64,000 nucleotides of DNA from Pseudomonadales bacterium (GCA_024234855.1 JACKNN010000002.1:1-64000), one strand, 5' to 3'. Counted from the first letter of the stretch, positions 49,684 to 58,355 are shown. A program made the numbers and translations. The notes: generated by a model from the letters alone, not told the origin.

Positions 49684-52455
49684 ATGGATCGGGGCATAGC
49701 CAAGTGGCTGTTATTACAGGCTTTTCTCGCCGGCTGTAGCGGTGGCGGGGGCGGTAATATCACCCTCACGAGCAACGACCAGGGGGAAGATCCGGTGGTG
49801 CTGGAAATTCCCGTGGCGTATATACGGCGTCCCCTGCCGGAGGCGCCCGTGGACCTGCGCGACCCGCTGGCGTTCAACCCTGGCGCGCGGCTGTACGTGC
49901 GCGACCGCGCCCAGGCGAGTGCCGACGAGATGGATGTGACAGCGCAGATCGCCGCCATCGTGGCGGCGCAGGAATCGGTCTCGGCGGAGCAGGTCGCAAT
50001 CGATATCAAGGACCTGGAAAGTTCGTACGATGGCAAAACCCTGGTGTTCGCGGCCAGGGCGGTCGTGGAGCCGGTCGGCGCCAACCTGGCGGCAACGACA
50101 TGGAACCTGTGGACGTTCGATTTTGAGACCATGCAGGCGGACTACCTCATCGCCTCACGCATCAAGCGCGACGAGGGGGTGGAAACCGGCGGTGGCCACG
50201 ACATCGCACCTTACTTCCTGCCCGATGACCGTATCGTGTTCAGTTCCACCCGTCAGGTGGCGAACCAGGCGCGGCAACTGAACGAGGGCCGCAACCAGAT
50301 CTTTGCCGCTGTCGATGAAGATGGAGATGAGCCGGCCGCGGTGCTGCATATCTACGATCCCCGCAATCGCGCCGCGGAAATTACCCAGATCTCCTTCAAT
50401 CTCAGCCACGACCTGGATCCCTCGGTGCTGGCCAGCGGCGAGATTATTTTCAGCCGCTGGAACAATACCGCCACCGACCACCTGAGCATCTACCGGATTG
50501 ACCCCTCGGGGCTGGCGTTGTCACCCCTGTACGGTTTTCACAGCCAGAATACCGGCACCGGCGGCAGCGCCATTGAATTCAGCCAACCCCGCGAACTGGA
50601 TGACGGCCGGCTGGTGAGCGTTGCCAGGCCGTTTGCGGCCAGCAGCCTGGGCGGTGAAATTGTCGTCATCGATGCGAACGCTTTTGCCGACCTGGACCAG
50701 CCCACCTGGCACAACCCGGGGGCGGCCGGCCCCGGGCATGAGCCGCTGACGACGACCGAAGTCCGCACCGATGGGCTGCGCTCACGCGGCGGCCAGTTCG
50801 GCTCGGTGTTCCCGCTGCACGATGGCACCCGGCGCCTGCTGGTGACGTGGAGCGAGTGCCGTGTAGTCGATGCGGGAGCCGAGGTAAGCGATGTTCCCGG
50901 GCCAGGGGACTACCTGCCCTGCACCCTGCAGCCCGACAACGAGAACCTCGCCCCGCCGCTTTACGGCGCGTGGATATACAGCCCGGTGGAGGACACCCAG
51001 GGCCCGGTGGTCCTGGCGCAGGAGGGTTTCTGGATCAGCGAGATTGTCGCGGCCGAGCCCCGCGATTACCCCGGCCTGGTGGCGCGACCACTCGATTTCA
51101 ACAGCGACCTTGCCGCAATCGGCCGGGGCCAGTTGCTGATCGACAGCGTCTACGATCTCGATGGCAGCGACGCCTCCCCCCGGGGCATCACCGCGCATGC
51201 GCAACCCGGCACTGCCCCCTACCGCGACCGACCGGCCCGTTTCCTGCGCGTCGTCCAGCCCGTGCCGCTGCCGCTGCGAGACGTGTTCGAAATACCGCGC
51301 TACGCCTTCGGTATCAGCGCCGGCTTCGGCTTTCGCGAGATCAGCGGCTATGTGCCGATAGAGCCGGACGGGTCGGTCACAGTCACCCTGCCGGCCGGAC
51401 GCCCGTTCAGTTTTGATGTGCTGGATGCGAAGGGGCGCCGCATTGGCACCGGCCACAATTACTGGCTGCAACTGGCGGCGGGAGAGGTATTGCACTGCAG
51501 CGGTTGCCATGCGCCCGGCGGCGCCTTGCCTCACGGCCGGCTGGATTCACAACCGCCCTCGTCAAACCCCGGCGCCCGACCCCTCGCCAGTGGCACCACC
51601 GGCTTTCCCGGCAGCGACGCCACCGACCTGTTTGCCACCGAACCTGGCCAGACCATGGCACAGACCTGGGATTTTCACCGGCCGCTGGATAACCCGCCCG
51701 CCGTGGCCCGGGAGCTGTCCCTGTCGCAGCAGTACGTGGACGAATGGAGCGCGCCGGGTGTGGCGCCCGACGCTGCCATTATTGACCGGGATTACGATCC
51801 CGCCTGGACTGATATCCCCGCCGGGCGCGGGCTCGTGGTCGGCAGCCTGGACCCGGGCCAGGGCAGCCGCATCGTGATCAATTACATCGACCATATCCAG
51901 GTGATCTGGGAGCGCGAGCGCGACGCAGTACCGGACAGTGCCGGCAATCCTGTCTCCAGCTGCGTGGGTTGCCACAGTAGCGGCGCCGGCACCGCGGTGC
52001 CCGCCGGGCAACTCGACCTCGGCGCCGAGCCCTCCGATATCGACCCCGATCACTACCGTTCCTACCGCGAATTGCTGGACGCGGACGACGAGCAGTGGCT
52101 GGACAACGGCGGTGCGCCCGCCGACCGGCAGCGGGCCTGCTCCCGGACCGATGCGGCCGGCAACACGGAGTGGGTTACCGAGACCGTGCCCCTGCCGCCG
52201 CGGATGCAGGCCGGCAGCGCCAGTGCCAGCGAGGGCTTTTTTGCCTGTTTCGAGGGCGGCAGTTGTGGCCTTGCCGCGGCGCCCCCGCTGCCTGAAAACT
52301 GTACCGAGGAGGGTGGCGTGGTGGTGCCCCGGACCCGCGACACGGTGGATCACACCGGACTGCTCAGCGCGGCGGAATTGCGCCTGCTGGCGGAGTGGCT
52401 GGATATCGGGGCCCAGTACTACAACAACCCTTTCGACGCTCGCCTGGCGGACTGA
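49684..52455 (+). CDS. HzsA-like lipoprotein with beta-propeller and two CxxCH motifs
   Basis: A 923-residue lipoprotein (LLLQAFLAGCSGGGGG; lipobox LAGC). The body has a TolB/PD40-like beta-propeller region (HDIAPYFLPDDRIVFSSTRQ and LDPSVLASGEIIFSRWNN) and later two haem c motifs, LHCSGCHAPGG (about 604) and SCVGCHSSGAG (about 758). The arrangement is that of the HzsA-related domain family named after hydrazine synthase, but the family is widespread and hydrazine synthesis is not implied. ATG at 49684 is chosen because it opens the signal peptide; a longer open frame to 49384 crosses the inverted repeat. The ribosome-binding site is weak. Confidence 0.75.
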   Translation: MDRGIAKWLLLQAFLAGCSGGGGGNITLTSNDQGEDPVVLEIPVAYIRRPLPEAPVDLRDPLAFNPGARLYVRDRAQASADEMDVTAQIAAIVAAQESVSAEQVAIDIKDLESSYDGKTLVFAARAVVEPVGANLAATTWNLWTFDFETMQADYLIASRIKRDEGVETGGGHDIAPYFLPDDRIVFSSTRQVANQARQLNEGRNQIFAAVDEDGDEPAAVLHIYDPRNRAAEITQISFNLSHDLDPSVLASGEIIFSRWNNTATDHLSIYRIDPSGLALSPLYGFHSQNTGTGGSAIEFSQPRELDDGRLVSVARPFAASSLGGEIVVIDANAFADLDQPTWHNPGAAGPGHEPLTTTEVRTDGLRSRGGQFGSVFPLHDGTRRLLVTWSECRVVDAGAEVSDVPGPGDYLPCTLQPDNENLAPPLYGAWIYSPVEDTQGPVVLAQEGFWISEIVAAEPRDYPGLVARPLDFNSDLAAIGRGQLLIDSVYDLDGSDASPRGITAHAQPGTAPYRDRPARFLRVVQPVPLPLRDVFEIPRYAFGISAGFGFREISGYVPIEPDGSVTVTLPAGRPFSFDVLDAKGRRIGTGHNYWLQLAAGEVLHCSGCHAPGGALPHGRLDSQPPSSNPGARPLASGTTGFPGSDATDLFATEPGQTMAQTWDFHRPLDNPPAVARELSLSQQYVDEWSAPGVAPDAAIIDRDYDPAWTDIPAGRGLVVGSLDPGQGSRIVINYIDHIQVIWERERDAVPDSAGNPVSSCVGCHSSGAGTAVPAGQLDLGAEPSDIDPDHYRSYRELLDADDEQWLDNGGAPADRQRACSRTDAAGNTEWVTETVPLPPRMQAGSASASEGFFACFEGGSCGLAAAPPLPENCTEEGGVVVPRTRDTVDHTGLLSAAELRLLAEWLDIGAQYYNNPFDARLAD

Positions 52456-52477
52456 ATGAGCAGCAAGCGGGCGGCGT

Positions 52478-53257
52478 ATGCAACGGGAACATAACCATGG
52501 CAGTAGCGGCAGGGCAGGATACTGTATATGTGCATTGATGATGTATAGCCTGGCTCTGGCCAGCGCGGGTGCCGCGGCGCAGGACACGGTCTTCAGCGCG
52601 ACCGTGGTAGAGCCCTACCTGGACATGCGCACCCAGCCCGGGCGCGGCTACCCCGTGTTCTATGTGGCCGAGCGGGGTGAGCACCTGGAACTGCTGAGGC
52701 AGCGCACCGACTGGATCAAGGTGCGCAACGCCCGCGGAATCGAGGGCTGGGTGCACGTGGACGACATCGGCAAAACCGTTGATGGCAGCGGCGCGACACT
52801 GGCGCTGAAAGGTCCCGACTTCGACAGCTTTACCCGGCGCAACTGGGAGTTCGGCTTTATGGTCGGCGATTACGACAGTACCGATACGCTCGGCGCCTAC
52901 CTGGGCTGGCACTTTACCCGCAACCTGTCGGTCGAACTCGAGGCCAGTGAAAACTTCGGCGATTACTCCGATGGCAGGATGATTACCGCCAGCCTGGTAC
53001 ACCAGATGTTCCCCCAATGGCGATATTCGCCTTTTCTGACGATTGGCGGCGGTGTGCGCCAAACCAACCCGCGTTCCACCCTGGTGAGTACGCAGGACCG
53101 GACCGACAACACAGCAGATGTTGGGGCCGGCCTGCGCATTCACCTGACCAGGCGGCTGCTCCTGCGCCTGCAATACAAATATTACGTGGTAATGACGGAT
53201 CGCGACGACGACGAAGAGGTGAACGAATGGAAAATAGGCATAAGCGCGTTTTTTTAG
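52478..53257 (+). CDS. SH3-domain outer-membrane beta-barrel protein
   Basis: A 259-residue protein with a signal peptide ending ...LASAGAAAQD, a bacterial SH3 domain (about 40-105: YLDMRTQPGRGYPVFYVAERG, WIKVRNARGIEGWVH) and a beta-strand-rich barrel (about 120-259, ending in Phe). SH3b domains often bind peptidoglycan. The first ATG (52478) is used; ATG at 52538 would remove the basic part of the signal. It overlaps the next gene by 31 nt, so the two barrels are coupled. It lies 22 nt past the HzsA-like gene. Confidence 0.75.
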   Translation: MQREHNHGSSGRAGYCICALMMYSLALASAGAAAQDTVFSATVVEPYLDMRTQPGRGYPVFYVAERGEHLELLRQRTDWIKVRNARGIEGWVHVDDIGKTVDGSGATLALKGPDFDSFTRRNWEFGFMVGDYDSTDTLGAYLGWHFTRNLSVELEASENFGDYSDGRMITASLVHQMFPQWRYSPFLTIGGGVRQTNPRSTLVSTQDRTDNTADVGAGLRIHLTRRLLLRLQYKYYVVMTDRDDDEEVNEWKIGISAFF

Positions 53258-53871
53258 CCGCCGCAGTGTGCAGTGCGCTGACGGCACCCATCCACGCCGA
53301 AGAGCAGCGCGAATCTTGGCAGATACTTGACCCCGGGATAGAGCGGCAGGAATTCAGCTCGCCGGCGATCAACCGGGATGATTTCGAGATAGGCCCCTAT
53401 ATCGGCATGCTGAGCATCCAGGATTTTAACAGCGACGTGCTCTACGGCATGCGGGCCGCCTGGCATATCAACGAGGATTTCTTTTTCGAGGGCAACTACG
53501 GCAGCTCCCAGGCCGATCTCACCAGTTATGAAAAACTCAGTGGCGGCGCACCCCTGTTCGATGACAGTGAGCGCGACTACACGTTCTACGATCTCAACCT
53601 GGGCTGGAACGCACTGCCCGGTGAGATTTTTATTCTCGATGTATACGCCCTGAAATCCGATTTCTATTTTGTTGGCGGCGCCGGCAGCACCGACTTTCTC
53701 GGTGACAATTTTTTCACCCTGATAGTCGGCGCCGGTTTTCGCATGTTGCTGAACGACTGGATCAGCTGGCGCTTTGATGTGCGCGACCATATCTTTGATC
53801 GGGACGCCTTCGGCAACAATGAAACGACCAACAATATTGAGCTGTCGACGGGAGTAACCTTCCTGTTCTAG
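53227..53871 (+). CDS. outer-membrane beta-barrel protein of unknown function
   Basis: A 214-residue protein with a signal peptide (RVFLAAAVCSALTAPIHAEE) and a strongly amphipathic beta-rich pattern rich in Tyr, Phe, Asp and Asn (FEIGPYIGMLSIQDFNSDV, FFFEGNYGSSQADL). The C-terminal phenylalanine (VTFLF) is the typical BAM recognition end. The length fits an 8-10-strand barrel. GAAGAGGTGAACGA precedes the ATG, which lies inside the SH3-barrel gene. It shares the position-specific pattern of Gly/Asn-rich strands with that barrel, so the two may be distant duplicates. Confidence 0.75.
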   Translation: MENRHKRVFLAAAVCSALTAPIHAEEQRESWQILDPGIERQEFSSPAINRDDFEIGPYIGMLSIQDFNSDVLYGMRAAWHINEDFFFEGNYGSSQADLTSYEKLSGGAPLFDDSERDYTFYDLNLGWNALPGEIFILDVYALKSDFYFVGGAGSTDFLGDNFFTLIVGAGFRMLLNDWISWRFDVRDHIFDRDAFGNNETTNNIELSTGVTFLF

Positions 53872-54005
53872 CGACTGGCGCGGGGGCTGTTTTGCCGACC
53901 GCGTTGGGATTAATAAAACCCGGTCCGGGGCGGCTTTGCCTCCCGGCCGTGCACTGCGGCGGGATTAACGTGGATTCGTACAAGGGAATATCGGGAGAAA
54001 AATTG

Positions 54006-54488
54006 ATGAGAGCACTGCTGTTGCTGGTTCTGGTGATTGTCGCGCCGCTGGTGTCGGCGGCGAGCGCTACCGGCCCGGCGGCCAACTTCACCCTGAAAAG
54101 CGCCGGCGGCGAGAATATCCGACTCAGTGAATACCGCGGCCAGGTGGTGCTGCTGAATTTCTGGGCCTCCTGGTGCGGACCCTGCCGGCAGGAAATGCCC
54201 GAGCTGGATGCCCTGCACCGGAAATACGCATCACTGGGCTTTACCGTGTTCGGGGTCAATGTCGAGCAGGACCGGGCGATGGCGGCCAAAATCCTGCGGG
54301 ACATACCCGTCAGTTTTCCCATCCTGTTCGACGACGACAATGTTGTAAGTCAACTGTATGAAGTGGATGCGATGCCGGTAACCGTACTGGTTGATCGCTA
54401 TGGCGATATTCGCTTTATGCATCGGGGTTACAAGCCCGGCTACGAGCTGGAATACGAACAACAGCTGCGCGCGCTGATCAGGGAATGA
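54006..54488 (+). CDS. TlpA/ResA-type thiol-disulfide protein, exported
   Basis: A 160-residue thioredoxin-fold protein with a signal peptide (MRALLLLVLVIVAPLVSA) and the active-site WASWCGPCRQEMPEL (CGPC). The TlpA insert VFGVNVEQDR and the cis-proline MPVTVLVDR are present. It reduces or oxidises protein thiols in the periplasm, for instance apocytochrome cysteines during c-haem attachment. GGGAG precedes the ATG (54006), chosen over a longer open frame from 53892. It starts the TlpA-DUF4266-DUF3570 group, 134 nt after the barrel genes. Confidence 0.9.
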   Translation: MRALLLLVLVIVAPLVSAASATGPAANFTLKSAGGENIRLSEYRGQVVLLNFWASWCGPCRQEMPELDALHRKYASLGFTVFGVNVEQDRAMAAKILRDIPVSFPILFDDDNVVSQLYEVDAMPVTVLVDRYGDIRFMHRGYKPGYELEYEQQLRALIRE

Positions 54489-54492
54489 GGCG

Positions 54493-54720
54493 ATGGTGAA
54501 ACGCGTGCGATTGCCCGTCCTTTTGTCGCTGCTGCCAGTGCTGGCCGCCTGCGGCACTCAGCCCTGGGTCAAGCCCTACGAGCGTCAGCACCTGGCCGAC
54601 CCCATCATGAGCTTTGATCGCGATCCCCTCGCCGCCGGCTACAGCGCCCATGTATACCAGGTCCGCGAGGGTGCCAGGGGAGCAGAAGGGGGAGGTGGGG
54701 GCGGCTGTGGCTGTAACTGA
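54493..54720 (+). CDS. DUF4266 small lipoprotein
   Basis: A 75-residue protein: signal peptide with lipobox (LPVLAACGTQPWVKPYERQ) followed by the short DUF4266 core HLADPIMSFDRDPLAAGYSAH and a Gly-rich, Cys-containing end (GGGGGGCGCN). It lies 4 nt after the TlpA stop and overlaps the DUF3570 start. DUF4266 lipoproteins are found with TlpA, DUF3570 and ApbE genes in many bacteria; what they do is not known to me. The C-terminal GCGCN may bind metal, which is inference. Confidence 0.85.
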   Translation: MVKRVRLPVLLSLLPVLAACGTQPWVKPYERQHLADPIMSFDRDPLAAGYSAHVYQVREGARGAEGGGGGGCGCN

Positions 54721-55900
54721 TATCGTCTTGTATCCCACTCGACTGGGGCATGCCAGGCGCAGTGCGCTCAGGCCGGGTGTGTTCCTGCTCTTGTGTGCCG
54801 CTCTTGCGCAAGGAGCGATATTGCCCGAGGAGCGGGGGGACGCGATGTACCACCGGTATGACGGCGGTGGCGTTACCGTGGATGGCCCGGCAGTGATGGT
54901 GCGCAAGAACTTCAAGGAGTCCGTATCCGTCAGTGGCAGCTGGTACGTGGACAATGTCAGCAGTGCCTCCATCGACGTGATCACCACCGGCGCTTCGCCC
55001 TACGGCGAGACTCGTACCGAGTATTCGGTGGGGGCTGATTACCTGTACGACAAGAGCATCGTCGGGGTGGGATACACCAACAGCGACGAGAGCGATTACC
55101 AGTCGAATACCGTCTACTTCAATGTCAGCCAGGATTTCTTCGGCGATCTCTCCACCCTCAGTTTCGGCTATTCCCAGGGTCGGGACGATGTCTACCAGAA
55201 CGGCAACCCGGATTTCGCCGGTAATATCGACCGCTATAACTACCGGCTGGGCCTGAGCCAGGTGGTGACACCCAGCCTGGTAGTGGGCCTGAACTATGAG
55301 ATGGTGACGGAAGAGGGCTATCTCAATAATCCCTACCGCAGCTACCGCTATTTGACCAATCCGCTGGATCCCGCCCAGGGCTACCAGTTCGCCCGGGAGG
55401 TTTATCCCACCACGCATACCAGCGACGCGGCGGCGCTGCGCTTTATTTACTACCTCGACTGGCGCGCCAGTGTGGGTGGCAGCTACCGATTCTATACGGA
55501 CGACTGGGGCGTGGATGCCAATACCGTGCAGTTGACCTACACCCATGTGTTACTGGAGAACTGGGTGGTCGATTTCAAGTACCGCTATTACGAACAGTCG
55601 GCGGCGGATTTCTACGGTGACCTGTTCCAGACGCCCTCGCAGGACCCCAAGAACTACCGGGGCAGGGACAAGGAACTCAGCAATTTCAACAATCACACCG
55701 TGTCGCTTTACCTGAGTTACTCGCGGCCGGTGCGCAACCGCTATGTGGATCGGGCCTCACTCAGCCTGCAGTGGGACCGGATCTGGTTCAGCTATGACGA
55801 CTTTCGCAATCTCAACGATCACACTGCCATTCCGGGAGATGAAGCGCTGTACGATTTCGAGGCGGACGTCTACAAGCTGTTGTTCACGGTGTGGTATTGA
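54707..55900 (+). CDS. DUF3570 outer-membrane protein
   Basis: About 397 residues with a signal peptide (RPGVFLLLCAALAQGA) and a beta-barrel of long Tyr/Asp-rich strands with a C-terminal WY. The opening MYHRYDGGGVTVDGPAVMVR and KNFKESVSVSGSWYVD are typical of DUF3570. The start is uncertain: GTG at 54707 or 54695 follow GGGGGAGG, and ATG at 54614 is in frame but overlaps DUF4266 by 107 nt. It is coupled to DUF4266 by overlap and convergent with ApbE, with which it shares 17 nt at the ends. Probably a barrel that receives or exports a redox-linked substrate. Confidence 0.82.
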   Translation: MAVTDIVLYPTRLGHARRSALRPGVFLLLCAALAQGAILPEERGDAMYHRYDGGGVTVDGPAVMVRKNFKESVSVSGSWYVDNVSSASIDVITTGASPYGETRTEYSVGADYLYDKSIVGVGYTNSDESDYQSNTVYFNVSQDFFGDLSTLSFGYSQGRDDVYQNGNPDFAGNIDRYNYRLGLSQVVTPSLVVGLNYEMVTEEGYLNNPYRSYRYLTNPLDPAQGYQFAREVYPTTHTSDAAALRFIYYLDWRASVGGSYRFYTDDWGVDANTVQLTYTHVLLENWVVDFKYRYYEQSAADFYGDLFQTPSQDPKNYRGRDKELSNFNNHTVSLYLSYSRPVRNRYVDRASLSLQWDRIWFSYDDFRNLNDHTAIPGDEALYDFEADVYKLLFTVWY

Positions 55901-56891
55901 GCAGCAGGTCGGCCGAGTAGTGCAGTTTGCCGTCGCCGTCGATAATGATGGCGTCCACTCCGGGCAGGCGGTTGACCAGCTCAAGCCCCGCCGCCACACC
56001 CAGCACAAACACCGTGGTGGACAGTGCGTCGCTGTCGATGGCATGTGCGGCCAGTACGCTTGCGCTTTGTACCCCCTGCGCTGAGCGACCGGTACCGGGG
56101 TCGAGAATGTGATGGAAGCGGACCCCGTCCTTCATAAAGAACCGTTCGTAGTCGCCGGAGGTTGAGATGGCAGTATCGGCCAGCGGAATCAGGACGACAA
56201 ATTCGTCCTGCCTGCGGGGGTGTCGAATACCTATGGTGCGCGGGCGGTCGCCCAGGTCGCCGAGTATCCGGCTGTCGCCGCCGGCGCTGATGACCGCCGA
56301 TTGGATACCATGCGTGCGCAGCAGGGCGATACCGCGATCCACCGCAAAGCCTTTAGCGATACCACCGAGGTCTACCTGCAAACCCGGTTTTCTATAGGCT
56401 ATGCTGCGCTCATCGACATCGAGCAGGATCGCGCGGTAGTCGATGTTTGTGCGGTCGCGCGCTACCGCCGCGTCGTCGGGTGCGGTGCCGGCACGATAAT
56501 CATAATGTTGGCCGACAGAGGCGAAACTGATGTCGAAAGCGCCCTGGCTCAGGCGCGAGTAAAACAGCGCTCGCTCGATGACTTCGATGATCTCGGGGCT
56601 GGTCACCACGGCGCCGCGGGCAGCCTCGCGATTGATGCGGGCCAGCTCACTGGCCGGATTCCAGGGGTTCATCATCTCATCGAGGCGCTGTATCTCGGCC
56701 ATGACCTCGTCGATGGCCCGCTGCCCTGCGGCCGCGTCCTCGCTCCATAGCTCCACGCTGACGCGGGTGCCCATCAGCTCGCGGCTGTCGCTGAGCCAGG
56801 CGGCCTGCAGCTGGTGCGGTGCCAGCAGCGCGAGCAGTCCGAGCAATAACGGTATTGCGCGCCTCGGTATCCTGCCGTGCGCCCGCCTCAC
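55884..56891 (-). CDS. apbE: FAD:protein FMN transferase ApbE, exported
   Basis: A 335-residue ApbE-family protein with an N-terminal signal (RAIPLLLGLLALLAPHQLQA). The family blocks are seen: MGTRVSVELWS, DLGGIAKGFAVDRG, AVISAGGDSRI, ISTSGDYERFF, FHHILDPGTG and the Mg-binding DALSTTVFVLG. It attaches FMN from FAD to a Thr of target proteins in the periplasm. It is convergent with DUF3570 and is a steady member of this TlpA-DUF4266-DUF3570 group in other bacteria, so its target may be in this locus. No protein here shows a clear D-G-A-T-S flavinylation motif that I can identify. Confidence 0.9.
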   Translation of the reverse strand: MRRAHGRIPRRAIPLLLGLLALLAPHQLQAAWLSDSRELMGTRVSVELWSEDAAAGQRAIDEVMAEIQRLDEMMNPWNPASELARINREAARGAVVTSPEIIEVIERALFYSRLSQGAFDISFASVGQHYDYRAGTAPDDAAVARDRTNIDYRAILLDVDERSIAYRKPGLQVDLGGIAKGFAVDRGIALLRTHGIQSAVISAGGDSRILGDLGDRPRTIGIRHPRRQDEFVVLIPLADTAISTSGDYERFFMKDGVRFHHILDPGTGRSAQGVQSASVLAAHAIDSDALSTTVFVLGVAAGLELVNRLPGVDAIIIDGDGKLHYSADLLLNTTP

Positions 56892-56919
56892 GGCGGCGAG
56901 CCCCCGGTGGCCAGAGGGC

Positions 56920-57408
56920 TCATTCGCCCGCTACCGCGATGCCTGCGAACAACACCCTTGCCATGTGTTCCGAAAGGTCGCATACGTAAGTGGAGTTTAC
57001 CTTGCAGACGGTCGTGCTGATCCGCCAGCGGTCGTCCACCTTGCGGTATTCGTCCTCGTAATAGGCCCCCAGTTGGGTGACGCTGCGGGCGTTGGTATTG
57101 ATCAGGTGATAGTAGAGTCCCCATACTCCTTTCGCATGGCTGTCATCGACCAGGTCGATACGGGGATTCTGGGCGTGATGCATCTCCACCATATGCTCGT
57201 GGCAGGCCAGCTCGGTAAATACCGTGGCCAGCGCGTCCCGGTGCTGAAAAATACCGACGCGGCCGTAGTCGATATGCACCGGGCCGTCGACGAAGCACTG
57301 TCGCATTTTGTCCGGCTGCTTGGTGTCGCAATAGTAAAAGTAATCGTATTTGAGGCGTTTGATCGCCTCGATATCCTCCAGTGCCTGGAGGCGATGTGCC
57401 AGATCCAC
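56920..57408 (-). CDS. SnoaL/NTF2-like protein
   Basis: A 162-residue alpha+beta protein of the SnoaL-like NTF2 fold, with the opening LEDIEAIKRLKYDYFYYCDT and the strand pair GLYYHLINTNARSVTQLGAYYEDEYRKVDDRWRI cut short here to its key Tyr/Asp residues (YDYFYY and YEDEYR). Members act as small isomerases, hydratases or hydroxylase partners. It starts with GTG (57408) after TAGGAGCAAGCC. It lies 23 nt downstream of the epimerase gene on the same strand, so the two probably act on one substrate, which is unknown. Confidence 0.85.
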   Translation of the reverse strand: MDLAHRLQALEDIEAIKRLKYDYFYYCDTKQPDKMRQCFVDGPVHIDYGRVGIFQHRDALATVFTELACHEHMVEMHHAQNPRIDLVDDSHAKGVWGLYYHLINTNARSVTQLGAYYEDEYRKVDDRWRISTTVCKVNSTYVCDLSEHMARVLFAGIAVAGE

Positions 57409-57431
57409 GGCTTGCTCCTATGGTTGTGCTG

Positions 57432-58355
57432 TTACTTCAGCACCTCGGGTGCCAGCGCCTGTAACTGCCGCCGGATACCGTCGCGCCAGTCCACCCGGGT
57501 CCTGCCGATCAGCTCATGCATCCTGGTGGTATCGATGCACAGGCTGCCGAAGGCGTTCGTGGTCTTGTTGAATTCCGGGGTCAGTCCCGTCAGGTCGCTG
57601 ATGTGGCCGCACCACTGTTCTATGCTCACCGGCTCGGAACCGCCGAAATTGGTGGTGGTGACCTCCGGCGTCGCGGCGCCCAGCAGGTAGGGAATTTTCT
57701 CGATATAGTCATCCACGTGGATGGGGTTATACAGGTTGGGGCCCTCGGGGTGGATATCGATGGGAAGACCCTGTTGCATCATCAGCATGTGGAAATACAT
57801 CCAGCCGCCGTTATCGCCGTAGGGCACGCTCAGGCGTGCGATGGTGGTCGGGATGCCGTGCTGGCGGGCGACAAACCGGCAGACTGTCTCGGACGCAATT
57901 TTGGAGATGCTGTAGGTAGGGAACATGGAGCGGTGATTATCGCCCAGCGGGTTGCCCTCCCTGCGCGGTTCGTGACCGTGGTACTGGTAGACCCCGGCTG
58001 AAGAGATATGCAGGACAGCGCGGGCCTTGCTGCAGCGGGTCATCAGGTTGCCCACCCCCCCGCCGTTTGCTGCCAGGTCGTAGTCGAAGTTGCCGCTCTT
58101 GACCACGGCGAAGTTGAGCACATAGTCAAAGTCGCCGGGAATCGCCGCTACCGCCGCGGGATCTGCCAGGTCCGCCGCTATGACACTGGCGCCCAGGGCC
58201 TCAATGGTGTCCCTGTCGGCCTGCTTGCTGAAACGGGCCAGGGCGTGGACGTCGGCTATCTTCGCGAAATGTTCCACCACGGGCAGCGCGACCTGCCCCG
58301 TGGGGCCGGTGATCAGTATCCTTGCGCCGCTCATGTCCACGGGATCGACGGGCAT
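57432..58355 (-). CDS. NAD-dependent epimerase/dehydratase (SDR extended)
   Basis: A 307-residue extended SDR. The NAD-binding GPTGQVA lies near residue 17, and the catalytic YSISK is in the middle with a serine upstream (HISSAGVYQY). The C-terminal part is typical of nucleotide-sugar epimerases but could also serve other carbonyl compounds. The start at 58355 has AGGAAG 5 nt upstream; ATG at 58334 is an alternative. It is upstream of the SnoaL-like gene and downstream of a hairpin-like region at 58408-58440. Confidence 0.88.
   Translation of the reverse strand: MPVDPVDMSGARILITGPTGQVALPVVEHFAKIADVHALARFSKQADRDTIEALGASVIAADLADPAAVAAIPGDFDYVLNFAVVKSGNFDYDLAANGGGVGNLMTRCSKARAVLHISSAGVYQYHGHEPRREGNPLGDNHRSMFPTYSISKIASETVCRFVARQHGIPTTIARLSVPYGDNGGWMYFHMLMMQQGLPIDIHPEGPNLYNPIHVDDYIEKIPYLLGAATPEVTTTNFGGSEPVSIEQWCGHISDLTGLTPEFNKTTNAFGSLCIDTTRMHELIGRTRVDWRDGIRRQLQALAPEVLK

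Noticed and set aside
49684..52455. HzsA similarity read as hydrazine synthase/anammox
   Set aside because: The HzsA-related family is wide, no hydrazine synthase partners (HzsB/C) are near and the haem count is low; only the domain resemblance is kept.
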